Position numbers and translations under genes: made by a program. Of a stretch of DNA of 64,000 bases, positions 51,428-61,679 are shown piece by piece. The notes beneath the pieces were generated by a model that did not search any database, was not told the DNA's origin, and saw only the letters and a program-made list of their open reading frames with translations. The stretch's first letter is position 1. Each line of letters opens with the position of its first letter. Source of the DNA: Candidatus Promineofilum glycogenicum (lineage in GTDB: Bacteria > Chloroflexota > Anaerolineae > Promineifilales > Promineifilaceae); the NCBI GenBank assembly GCA_016707605.1, contig JADJHJ010000016.1, positions 16,475 through 80,474 of the forward strand, in the 5' to 3' direction.

Positions 51428-51800
51428 TCCCATATCTTAGGCCGTTGTCTTTTGATGTGGGCCACCTAGTGGGGCCGCCTTCTGGAACCACCTTGTGGAA
51501 CTGAATCAAGCTCCCTCATATCTCAGCAAAGCGAATAAGCGATAGGCTCTATCGAACTGCCTGACCTGGTTCCCCTGCTTTAATCCACCTGTTGACTCGC
51601 GATGGCTGCTTGCCCCGGCAAGCGGCCGGCGGCGCGGGTCGTTTCGTGGTGGCAATGATGACCGCGAGCGGCATCGCTATGTAGTCGTGTGGCGTCGACT
51701 CGTTGGGCAAACCAGCAAAGAGAATGGTCGGAACTGAATAACCCAAGCGGCCGCTGTGAACCTCCCCAACCGGAGCCACCGCGCCAAAGAGAAGTAGTGT
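51428..51800 (+). promoter_or_regulatory. Long 5' leader of rho
   Basis: About 370 nt without a convincing gene. It holds CCACCTAGTGG and CCACCTTGTGG hairpins near 51462 and 51490, CGATAG-GCT-CTATCG near 51540, and GCTTGC-CCCG-GCAAGC near 51607, none followed by a T-run. Rho commonly autoregulates through premature termination in such a leader, so rut-like C-rich segments are a reasonable expectation here. Confidence 0.5.
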
Positions 51801-53078
51801 ATGGATATCGGTGAACTGGAAAGCAAAAAACTGAGCGAGTTGCGCGACATCGGCCGCGACATGAAGATCCCCGGCTACACGGCGATGAAGAAGCAGGACC
51901 TCGTCTTCCGCATCATGCAGGTCGACGCCGAGTCGAGCGGCTACCACTTCCGTGGCGGCGTGCTGGAGATCGTCGAGGACGACAAGCAGACGATGGGCTT
52001 CCTGCGCTCCGGGGACTATCTGCCGGGCAAGGATGACATCTACGTCTCCAACTCGCAGATTCGGCGCATTGGCCTGAAGACCGGCGACATGGTCTATGGC
52101 CAGGTGCGCGTACCCAAGGACAACGAGAAGTACTACAGCCTGCTGCGCGTCGAGGCGGTCAACGGCATGAGTCCGGAGATGCTGAAGACGCGCGTGCGCT
52201 ATGAGTCGCTGACGCCCATCTTCCCCGACCAGAAGATGAAGCTGGAGACGAAGCCCCACATCCTCTCCACGCGCCTCATCGACCTGATCGTGCCCATCGG
52301 CCGCGGCCAGCGCGGTCTGATCGTCTCGCCGCCCAAGGCCGGCAAGACGACGGTGCTGAAGGAGATCGCCAACGGCGTCAGCGAGAACTATCCTGAGATT
52401 CACCTGATGGTCGTCCTCATCGGCGAGCGGCCGGAAGAAGTGACCGACATGGAGCGCTCGACGCAGGGCGAAGTGGTCAGCTCGACCTTCGACGAGCCGG
52501 TGAAGAACCACTGCCGCGTGGCCGAGATGGCCCTGGAGCGGGGCAAGCGGCTGGTCGAATCGGGCCGCGACGTGGTCATCCTGCTCGACTCCATCACCCG
52601 GCTGGCCCGCGCCTACAACCTGACCGTGCCGCCCAGCGGGCGCACGCTGTCGGGCGGTCTCGACCCCGGCGCGCTCTACCCGCCGAAGCGCTTCTTCGGC
52701 ACGGCGCGCAACCTGGAGTTCGGCGGCAGCCTGACCATCATCGCCACCTGCCTGGTCGATACCGGCAGCCGTATGGACGACGTCATCTATGAAGAGTTCA
52801 AGGGCACGGGCAACATGGAGTTGCTGCTCAGCCGCCGCTTGCAGGAGCGCCGCATCTTCCCGGCCTTCGACATCGAGCGCAGCAGCACCCGCCGCGAGGA
52901 GTTGCTCATGTCGGCCGACGAGCTGGCCCGCGTCTACACCATGCGCCGGATGCTCAGCCACCTGATGGACACGCCCGGCTACGACATCAGCAGCGCCACG
53001 GCGGCCGTCCTCCAGCGCCTGCGCGGGACGAAGACGAACTACGAGTTCCTGGAGACGTTGACCAAGGACATGGCCTAA
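51801..53078 (+). CDS. rho: Transcription termination factor Rho
   Basis: 425 residues. The N-terminal helical domain LESKKLSELRDIGRDMKIPG, the RNA-binding cold-shock fold (GFLRSGDYLPGKDDIYVSNS, then IRRIGLKTGDMVYGQVR), Walker A SPPKAGKTTVLKEIA near residue 176, the Q-loop, and DSITRLARAYN and PSGRTLSGGLDPGALYPPKR are all standard. The ring-shaped helicase stops transcription of untranslated RNA. The last few codons overlap a 50-bp tandem duplication. Confidence 0.97.
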   Translation: MDIGELESKKLSELRDIGRDMKIPGYTAMKKQDLVFRIMQVDAESSGYHFRGGVLEIVEDDKQTMGFLRSGDYLPGKDDIYVSNSQIRRIGLKTGDMVYGQVRVPKDNEKYYSLLRVEAVNGMSPEMLKTRVRYESLTPIFPDQKMKLETKPHILSTRLIDLIVPIGRGQRGLIVSPPKAGKTTVLKEIANGVSENYPEIHLMVVLIGERPEEVTDMERSTQGEVVSSTFDEPVKNHCRVAEMALERGKRLVESGRDVVILLDSITRLARAYNLTVPPSGRTLSGGLDPGALYPPKRFFGTARNLEFGGSLTIIATCLVDTGSRMDDVIYEEFKGTGNMELLLSRRLQERRIFPAFDIERSSTRREELLMSADELARVYTMRRMLSHLMDTPGYDISSATAAVLQRLRGTKTNYEFLETLTKDMA

Positions 53079-53163
53079 GTCGTGTAGGGGCGGGTCTTAG
53101 ACCCGCCCTTACAAAGGACATGGCCTAAGTCGTGTAGGGGCGGGTCTTAGACCCGCCCCTACA
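53064..53163. repeat. 50-bp tandem duplication covering the end of rho, with GGGGCGGGTC hairpin
   Basis: Two almost identical 50-bp units lie at 53064-53113 and 53114-53163. Each contains AAGGACATGGCCTAAGTCGT, the last codons and stop of rho, followed by the GTAGGGGCGGGTCTTAGACC hairpin whose second arm is GGTCTAAGACCCGCCC-type. Confidence 0.9.
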
Positions 53164-53181
53164 AGCTGAACGCTGGTTGAG

Positions 53182-53203
53182 AAGGCGCGCCCGCGCCTTT
53201 TTT
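53182..53203 (+). terminator. Intrinsic terminator of rho
   Basis: AAGGCGC-GCCC-GCGCCTT stem-loop followed by a T-run, about 100 bp after the rho stop. Confidence 0.85.
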
Positions 53204-53238
53204 GTATTCTCTCTCTGTGGTAGCATCCCCGCTTGCCT

Positions 53239-54288
53239 ATGCACGAACAGAAGAGCGCGCGGCAACGCCTGGCCGGCTATGCGGTCCTGGCCCTTGTGGC
53301 CGGGCTGATGGCCCTGGGATGGCGGGCCGCGGCTGACACCACCGCCCAGGCTGATGCGCCGTCGCCGAGCCAAGAGGTCACGACCGACGACGCGGCGGCC
53401 ATCACCGTCGCCGACGCCGCTGATCCGGCCGCCGTTCCCGTGGCCCCGGTCATCGAGGACATTGCCTTCGTCCCCGCCGCCGTGCCGCAGACGTTCATCG
53501 GCCGCCGCCCCGAACACCAACTCCAAACCTACACCGTCGAGCGCGGCGACACGCCCAACGGCATCGCCGACAAGTTCGGCATCCAGGCCACGACGCTGCT
53601 GGGCGGCAACCCGCTGCTCAGCCAGGAGTCGAGCCTGTTGCAGACGGGCGTGACGCTGATCATCCTGCCCATCGACGGCGTGCTCCACGACGTGCAGCCG
53701 GGCGATACGCTGGAGAGCATCGCCGCGCAGTACAGCGTGCCGGTCGAGACGATCATCGCCTACGAAGCCAACAACCTGGAGTTCCCCTTTCGCCTCTTCC
53801 CGGAGACGCAAATCATGGTTCCCGGCGCGGTACGCGACGTGTTCGTCTGGACGCCGCCAACGCTGGCGTCGGTGCGCTCCTCGCGCGAGGGCAGCGGCGT
53901 CACGCCGGTCATCGTCGGCACGGGAACCTACATCTACCCCGTCGGCTCGCGCAGCTTCTCGCAGTACTTCTGGTATGGCCACCCCGGCATCGACATTGCC
54001 CTGCCCGAAGGCACGGCCGTCGTCGCCTCCGACACGGGCACGGTCACCTTCGCCGGCTGGAACATCTACGGCTTCGGCAACCTGATCGTCGTCAACCACG
54101 GCAACGGCTACGAGACGTTCTACGCCCACCTGAGCGGCATCAGCGTCGTGCCGGGGCAGATCGTCTATCAGGGCAACGTCATCGGCAGCACGGGCAACAC
54201 CGGCAACTCCTCCGGCCCGCACATCCACTTCGAGATTCGGGCCAATGGGGTGCAGGATAATCCGTGCTTTTATGTGGGGGGGTGTTAA
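53239..54288 (+). CDS. Membrane-anchored LysM / M23 peptidase
   Basis: 349 residues. The N-terminal helix LAGYAVLALVAGLMALGW anchors or exports the protein. Two LysM domains follow (TYTVERGDTPNGIADKFGI near 99 and HDVQPGDTLESIAAQYSVP near 153), then an M23 lysostaphin-type domain with GHPGIDIALPEGTAV and PHIHFEIRANG, so the HxxxD and HxH zinc ligands are present. It likely cleaves peptidoglycan cross-links. The ATG at 53239 is preferred over the TTG six bases upstream. The gene lies behind the rho terminator. Confidence 0.9.
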   Translation: MHEQKSARQRLAGYAVLALVAGLMALGWRAAADTTAQADAPSPSQEVTTDDAAAITVADAADPAAVPVAPVIEDIAFVPAAVPQTFIGRRPEHQLQTYTVERGDTPNGIADKFGIQATTLLGGNPLLSQESSLLQTGVTLIILPIDGVLHDVQPGDTLESIAAQYSVPVETIIAYEANNLEFPFRLFPETQIMVPGAVRDVFVWTPPTLASVRSSREGSGVTPVIVGTGTYIYPVGSRSFSQYFWYGHPGIDIALPEGTAVVASDTGTVTFAGWNIYGFGNLIVVNHGNGYETFYAHLSGISVVPGQIVYQGNVIGSTGNTGNSSGPHIHFEIRANGVQDNPCFYVGGC

Positions 54289-54293
54289 GGCAA

Positions 54294-54376
54294 GTAGGTC
54301 AGTGAATCAGTAGGTCAGTAGGTCAGTAGGTCAGGTCAGTCAACTCTGAAGCTCACTGACTTACTGACCTACTGAC

Positions 54377-54383
<7 letters not shown>
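54294..54383. repeat. Palindromic repeat, family G (GGTCAGTAG units)
   Basis: AGTAGGTCAGTAGGTCAGTAGG at 9-nt spacing pairs with CTACTGACCTACTGACC on the right. Its right end encodes the stop codon of rlmN. A one-sided relative is at 26739. Confidence 0.88.
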
Positions 54384-55451
<1,068 letters not shown>

Positions 55452-55459
<8 letters not shown>

Positions 55460-56276
55460 GGGCGGGCGTCTCCTGGTGGGCCAGGAAGTCGGCCACGGCG
55501 GTGATGTCGTCGAGGATGTAGTCGGGCCGGATGGGGCCGGTGGTGGCCTCGTCGCGGGTGGAGATGCCGCTGAGGACGAGGATGGCCCGCAGGCCGACGC
55601 CCTTAGCCCCGGCGATGTCGGTCGAGAGCCGGTCGCCGACCATGGCTACGTTACTCGGGTCGCCGCCCAGCCGCTTGACCGCCTCCTGGAAGACGATTGG
55701 CCCCGGCTTGCCGATGAGCAGCGGTTGGACGCCGGTGGCCGTGCTGATGACGGCCAGCAGCGCCCCGGCCCCCGGCAGCGGCCCCAGTTCGCTGGGGTAG
55801 GATGGGTCGGGGTTGGTGCCGATGAAGCGCGTGCCGCGGTGGACGAGCAGCGAACCCATGGCCAGGTCTTCGTAGGTGGCGTGGGGGGTGAAGCCGACGA
55901 CGACGAAGGCCGCCGTGGCCCCGGCGCGCACGTCGGCCGGGGTGATGGCCCGGAAGCCGTGGGCGGCCAGGGCTTCGTGCAGCCCCTTGTCGCCGACGAT
56001 GTAGATGGGCGTATTGGGCGGATACTGGCCGGCCATGTGGGTGGCGGTGGCTTCGGCCGAGGTCAGGATCTGCTCCGGCGGCACGTCAACGCCGAAGCGG
56101 GCCAGTTTGGCGGTGTACATGACGGCCGTTTTGGTGGCGTTGTTGGTGGCCAGCACAAAGCCGATGCCCAAACGGCGCAGCGTGGCGAAGAACTCCGGCA
56201 GGCCGGGCATGGGCGTCTCGCCGCGCCACAGCACGCCGTCCATGTCGAGAATGAGGTTGCGGATGGGTGTGGTCAT
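55452..56276 (-). CDS. HAD-IIA phosphatase (NagD/phosphoglycolate-phosphatase-like)
   Basis: 274 residues. LILDMDGVLWRGETPMPG carries the catalytic DxD, FVLATNNATKT the second motif, LLIGKPGPIVFQEAVKRLGG the third and VAMVGDRLSTDIAGAKGVG the fourth. The type IIA cap lies in the middle. Substrates range from nucleotides to phosphoglycolate. The ATG at 56276 has a TAGAAT box ten bases upstream and no Shine-Dalgarno, suggesting a nearly leaderless mRNA. Forms an operon with rlmN. Confidence 0.88.
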
Positions 56277-56330
56277 TCCACTTTGTATTCTAGCGCGTTG
56301 GGGCGGGGGGCGCATGTTCTCGGCCGGCAG

Positions 56331-56384
56331 AAGAATGGCACGCTGATTGGGCGCTGATTGACGCGGATAAGAAAGTGGTATAAT
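56331..56384 (+). promoter_or_regulatory. Promoter of the GT2 gene overlapping a repeat half-arm
   Basis: A lone GAATGGCACGCTGATTGGGCG arm (as at 19471) runs into TTGACG (56358-56363), then a 15-nt spacer and TATAAT (56379-56384). The -35 box is part of the repeat. A GCCCCC-TTTTC-GGGGGC hairpin follows in the leader. Confidence 0.6.
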
Positions 56385-56452
56385 TCACAGGTTGCCCCCT
56401 TTTCGGGGGCGTTTGCGCGGGCGCGGCCCGTGCAGCAGGGAGTAAGGCATTT

Positions 56453-57142
56453 GTGAAACTTTCGGTCATCATTCCAGTCTACAACGAGCTTTCGACACTG
56501 GAGCCGGCGGTGCGCGCCGTGCTGGCGGTCAACGAGGCGGACGAAATCCTCGTCATTGACGATGGCTCCACTGACGGCACGCGCGACCTGTACCCGGCCA
56601 TCGAGCAACTCGACCCCAGTATCCGGGTCATCCTGCACGAGAAGAACATGGGCAAGGGCGCGGCCGTTCGCACCGGCTTTGCCCAGGCCACCGGCGAAAT
56701 CTTCCTGATCCAGGACGCCGACCTGGAGTATGACCCGCGCGACTATCGGTCGATGCTGCGACCCATCGAAGAGGGGCGGGCGCAGGTGGTCTACGGCTCC
56801 CGCTTCCGCGGTGGGCCGACCAAGACGATGTTCTTCTGGCACATGGTCGGCAACAAGATGCTGACCCTGGTGACTAACATCGTCTACAACACCATCCTGT
56901 CGGACATGGAGACGTGCTACAAGGTCTTCCGCGCCGACGTAGTGCGCGACATCCCCTTGCGCTCGCGCGGCTTCGAGTTCGAGCCTGAGATCACCTCCAA
57001 GGTGCTGAAGCGCGGCTATCGCATCTACGAAGTGCCCATCTCCTACAACGGCCGCGAGTTCGACGAGGGCAAGAAGCTCAACCCGTGGCGCGAGGGGCCG
57101 AAGGCGCTGTACTACCTGATCAAGTATCGTTTCGTGGATTAG
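56453..57142 (+). CDS. Family 2 glycosyltransferase (dolichol/polyprenol-phosphate sugar synthase type)
   Basis: 229 residues from a GTG start. VIIPVYNELSTLEPAVRAVL, VIDDGSTDGTRDLYPAIEQL, EKNMGKGAAVRTGFAQATGE and IQDADLEYDPRDY are the GT2 nucleotide-sugar motifs of the DPM1-like group; MFFWHMVGNKMLTLVTNI and ETCYKVFRADVVRD complete the family. No C-terminal membrane helices. It probably makes polyprenyl-phosphate-sugar that the following GT39-like membrane enzymes use. Confidence 0.9.
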   Translation: MKLSVIIPVYNELSTLEPAVRAVLAVNEADEILVIDDGSTDGTRDLYPAIEQLDPSIRVILHEKNMGKGAAVRTGFAQATGEIFLIQDADLEYDPRDYRSMLRPIEEGRAQVVYGSRFRGGPTKTMFFWHMVGNKMLTLVTNIVYNTILSDMETCYKVFRADVVRDIPLRSRGFEFEPEITSKVLKRGYRIYEVPISYNGREFDEGKKLNPWREGPKALYYLIKYRFVD

Positions 57143-57234
57143 TTGTCAGTTGTCAGTTGACAGTTCCCGGCCCTGACAACTGTCAACTGACCCACTGACC
57201 CACTGACTACTGACCTACTGTCCCCTGACCACCT
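57141..57234. repeat. Tandem-unit hairpin repeat (GTTGTCA / TGACAAC) and CACTGACC units
   Basis: AGTTGTCAGTTGTCAGTTGACAG and CTGACAACTGTCAACTGAC are inverted; a block of CACTGACCCACTGACC and ACTGACCTACTGTCC units follows and runs into a run of 14 C at 57235-57248. Confidence 0.8.
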
Positions 57235-57262
57235 CCCCCCCCCCCCCCGCTCCCCCGCTCCC

Positions 57263-58749
57263 CTGCTCCTCCTCCTAGGGGCGGCGCTGCGCCTGCGCGG
57301 CCTCTTCGCCAACACCTTCCACGCCGACGAAGCGCTGTTCGCCTCTTGGGCGCGGCTCATCGCCGTCTGGCGCGACCCGCTGCTGCTGACCCAGCCGGTG
57401 GACAAGCCGCCGCTGCTGTTCTATAGCCAGGCGCTTTTCTACCCCCTGTTCGGCCCGGTGGAGTGGGCGGCGCGGCTGCCGGCGCTGCTGGCCTCGCTGC
57501 TGCTCATCCCGCTGGCGGGGATGCTGGCGCGGCGGCTGGGCGGCGGGCGGGTGGCGGCCGTCGTTGCCGCGGCCGTCGTTGCCGTCGCTCCGCTGGCCGT
57601 CCAGTTCAGCGCCACGGCTTTCAGCGACCCGCTGCTGACCTTCTGGCTGACGGCGGCGCTGGTCGTTGTGCTGGCCCGGCCGGGGCGGGCGCGGCCGGGG
57701 CTGGTGGGGTTGTGTCTGGGGCTGGCGTTGGCGACGAAGTATCAGGCGGCGCTCTTTCTACCGCTGGTGGTTGGGCTGGCCTGGCTGCGCGGCTGGGGGC
57801 GGCGCGAGTGGGCGCGCGGGCTGGCCGGGCTGGCAGTCGTCGTCGCCCTGCTGCTGCTCTGGGGCGCGGCGCGGGCCGACGGGGCCGGCCTCGTCGCCCG
57901 GCAGTGGGCCAACATCGGCGGCCTGCGCCCGGCGTGGTCGTGGGAGTTGTGGCCACGGCTGGTCGAGGGGGCGCGGCTGTGGCGGCTGGCGTTGGGCTGG
58001 CCGCTGCTGGCGCTGGGCGGAGTGACGGCGGCGGCCGTGGCCCTGTCCCGCCGGGCGCGGGCGCGGCTGGGGGCGGCCGACGCGCTGCTGGCCCTCTTTG
58101 TGGTGGCCTACCTGCTGCTCCACTGGCTGTGGGCCGTGCCCGCCTGGGATCGCTACCTGTTGCCGGTGCTGCCCATCGTCGCCGCGCTGCTGGGGCGGGG
58201 AGTCGAGGCCGTTGTGGGATTGAAGAGGGAAGAGCCCACAGATTTCACAGATTGCACAGATTATAAGACAAAGAAATCTGTGGAATCTGTGAAATCTGTG
58301 GTTACTTCTCTCTTAACCCGGTGGTCGCTCTGCTCATCATCGTGGCGGTGTTGCACCTACCCGTGGCCGCCGCCGCCCGCGCCGGGCGCTATCCCATCGG
58401 CGGCCAGCCGGCGGCCGACGGCGGCGCGGCGCTGGTCGCCCTGGCCCTGACGGATGCGCCCTACGGCACGGTGCTGTATGATCACTGGTATAGTTGGCAC
58501 TGGCGCTACCAGTTGTTCGACCGGCGCGTCTACGTCAGTTGGTTTCCCCACGCCGACGCGCTACTGGCCGACCTGGCCGCCTTTGGCCAGACGGGGCCGG
58601 CGCGCACCGTGGCCCTGCCGCGCGGTGGCACGGCCGCGCCGCTCGTGCGGCGGCTGCGCGAGGCGGGCTACCGGCTGGTGGCCGTGCCCGGCCCGGCCGG
58701 GGCGGCGATGGAACTGTGGCGAATCGAGCGCGAGGAGAGGGAAGAGTGA
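57263..58749 (+). pseudogene. GT39-like membrane glycosyltransferase with an in-frame repeat, frame broken by one base
   Basis: LRGLFANTFHADEALFASWA (with the acidic pair used for catalysis) and QPVDKPPLLFYSQALFYPLF open a GT-C protein of about ten helices. No clear start codon is visible upstream; a 14-C run may hide it, so 57263 is only where coding similarity begins. A family B repeat is translated at about residues 322-346 (TDFTDCTDYKTKKSVESVKS). Just after it one C is missing near 58318; restored, the frame reads LLTPVVALLIIVAVL and ends at 58749 with a soluble tail. Likely a polyprenol-phosphate-sugar-dependent transferase. Confidence 0.75.
58227..58312. repeat. Palindromic repeat, family B, inside the GT39 gene
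   Basis: GAGCCCACAGATTTCACAG to AAATCTGTGGTTACTTC around TATAAGACAAAGAAA; it is read in the same frame as the copy at 59256. Confidence 0.9.
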
Positions 58750-59255
58750 AGCGTTGGGCGGAGTGGTTGGGCGGGCGCGGCTGGCCGGCGCTGCCGGCGC
58801 TGATCGGCCTGGTGGCGCTGTTCTTCAACCGCCTGGCCTTCAGCAACCTCATCCTGGCCCGCGGCGACACCTTCCTCTACTTCTACCCCTACTGGAGCGC
58901 CGCCGCCGCCGCGTTGCGGGCCGGGCGCGTGCCCCTGTGGAACCCCGACATCTTCATGGGCGCGCCGTTCCTGGCCAACAGTCAGGCCGGCTTCTTCTAC
59001 CCGCTCAACTGGCCGGTGTGGCTGCTGTTGCCCACGCCCTACGCCGTCAGCGCGAGCATCCTGGTGCACGTTGTCATCGCCGGGGCCGGGGTTTATCTGG
59101 CCGGGCGGCGGACGCTGGCCCTGACCCGGCCGGCGGCGCTGTTGGGCGCGGCGCTGTTCGCTCTGGGCGGCTATCTGACGGCGCAGGTGGAGCACGTCAA
59201 CCAGTTGCAGGGGCTGGCGTGGTTGCCGTGGTTGTTTGTGGCCGTTGCTGGACTG

Positions 59256-59343
59256 AAGAAGAAGGAAACCACAGATTTCACAGATTACACAGATTTTCAG
59301 AACGAAAAATCTGTGGAATCGGTGAAATCTGTGGTTTCTTCCT
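59256..59343. repeat. Palindromic repeat, family B, inside the YfhO-like gene
   Basis: AAGGAAACCACAGATTTCAC to ATCTGTGGTTTCTTCC; encodes TTDFTDYTDFQNEKSVESVK in frame. Aligns codon for codon with the copy at 58227. Confidence 0.9.
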
Positions 59344-61602
59344 CCCTTGGCCCGGCGCTGGCCGTGGGCGGGCTGTTGGCGCTGCAACTGCTGGCCGGGC
59401 ATACGCAGACGGCGTTCATCAGCGGGGTGGCGGTGGCGGTGTGGCTATTGGCCACGCTCGTCGGGCGGGATGATTCCCGCCAGTCGGTTGGGGGCAGAAA
59501 GCAGCCTGCCCTGCGGGTTGCCTTGGTGCTGGCCGGCGGGGTGGCGTTGGCTGCCGTCCTGGCCGCCGTCCAACTGCTGCCGACGCTGGAGTTGGCCGGC
59601 CTCTCCAGCCGGCAGGGCGGGCTGGCGCTCAACGAAGTGCTGTCCTTCTCCTGGCATCCGCTGCATCTGACGCGGGCGCTGCTGCCGGGCTACGACGCGC
59701 CGCTGTTCAGCGAGTACCTCGCCTTCCTGCCGCTGACCGGGCTGGCCCTGGCCGTCGTCGGCGCGTGGCGCTGGCGGCATGACGCCGCCGTCCGGCCGTG
59801 GCTCATCCTCATCATCGTGGCCCTGGTGCTGGCCCTGGGCCGCTTCACGCCCGTCTACCACCTGCTCGGCCGCCTGCCCGGCTTCGACCTGTTCCGCGTG
59901 CCGGCGCGCTGGCTGGCCGTGGCCGCGCTGGGGGCGGCGCTGCTGGCCGGGCTGGGCTGGCAGCGCCTGGCCGGCTTCGCCACCGCCGCGTGGCCCACGG
60001 CCGCGGCCCGCGCCGCGGCCTGGCGCGAACTGCGGCGGCCCCTGCTGGCCGCGGCGTGGGCTTAGCCGTGCTGAGCATCTGGGGCTTCGCCGCCGGCTGG
60101 CTGGCCCGCTTTGTGCCCACCGGCGCGGAAGCGCCCTTCGCCGCGCCGAGCGGGCGGGCGCTGCTCGGCTGGCTCATCGAGGCGGTACTATTCGGCCTGC
60201 TGCTGTGGATCATCGCCACCGCGCCCCGCGAACGCGCCCGCCACGCGCCCTATGACCTGATCGCCCTGGCCCTGGCCGTCCTGTGGCTCGGCTCGCGCGG
60301 CCTGCCCTACAACCAGTTGACGACGCCGGCGGCGGCCTTCGAGTTGCGCCCGCCCGTGGCCCGGCTGCTGGCGCTGGCCGAGTGCGTCGCCCCCGGCCCC
60401 TGCGCCGCGCCGCCCGACCGCTTCCTGAGCCTGTCCGACATCCTCTTCGACCCCGGCGACACGGCCGAAATCGAGAGCATCTACGGCGACCAGCTCGACG
60501 ACGCCGCGCTCTACGACTACATCGTGGCCGTCAAGCAGTGGGAAGTGCTGTCGCCCAACCTGTCGCTGCGTGACGGGCTGCCGGCCATCGACGGCTTCGA
60601 CGGTGGCGTGCTGCCCCTGGCCAGCTACAGCGAACTGATGCGCCTCATCCTGCCGCCGGGCAGCGCCACCAGCGACGGCCGCCTGCGCGAATACCTGACC
60701 GCCGCGCCCGACGCCCGCTGGCTGAGCCTGTTCAACGGCCGCTACCTGATCACCGACAAGGTGGGCGACGTGTGGCGCGAAGGGGTGTTCTTCGACCGGC
60801 AGCACCCGGTGGTTGTAGGCGACACGCCGGCGGCCGTGGGCGACGTGCCGCCATTCGAGGCGACGGAGGTGTGGCTGCTGGCCGAGGGGACGCCGCCGCC
60901 GGTCGCAGTGACGACGAGCGATGGGCAGACGGGGCCGCTGACCGCCGAGTTGCTCAGCGCGCCCGACCTGTACCGCGTGCCTTTCCCCGCGCCGGCCGCG
61001 GCTACGTCCATCGCCCTATTGCCCTGTGAACCGCCGGCGGCCGGCTGCGGGCTGGCGGCGCTGACGCTGGTGGATGCCCGCGACGGCGCATTCCAATCGC
61101 TGACGCCCGCGCCCTACCGGCTCATCCACTCCGGCGACGTGAAGATCTACGAGAACCGCGACGCATTGCCGCGGGCCTTCGTCGCCGGCGACTGGCAGTG
61201 GCAGCCGGACGTGGCCGCGGCGGTGACGGCCATGAGCGCGCCGGGCTTCGACCCGCGGCGGACGGTGGTGCTGGTGGGCGACGGCCCGCTTCCCGCGGCG
61301 ACCGGCGGCGGGACGGCCGAGATTATCGCTTATGCCCCGGAGCGCGTCGTCGTGCGTGTGGCTGGCGAGGGCGGGCTGCTGCTGCTGAGCGATGCCCACT
61401 ACCCCGGCTGGGAGGCGACGCTCGACGGCGCGCCGGCCACCATCTACGCCGCCGACGGGCTGTTTCGCGGCGTCTTCGTGCCCGCCGGGGAGCATGAGGT
61501 GGTGTTCGCCTTCCGGCCGCGCAGCTATCGCCTTGGGGCAATTGTGTCGCTGCTGGGGTTGGGCGTGGCCCTGGCTGGGGTTGTGATGTTGATGAAGAGG
61601 GA

Positions 61603-61660
61603 GAGGGACGCGGAGAGACGCAGAGGAGCGCGGAGTTACGCGGAGACGCCGGGCCGCCTC
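61603..61660. repeat. One-sided family D repeat
   Basis: GACGCGGAGAGACGCAGAGG and related units with no right arm; it replaces the expected end of the YfhO-like gene. Confidence 0.75.
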
Positions 61661-61679
61661 CGGGCCCAAAGGAAAACAC

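Noticed and set aside
51455..51469. Short uORF (Met-Trp-Ala-Thr-stop) in the rho leader
   Set aside because: Four codons with no ribosome-binding site and no following terminator; likely chance.
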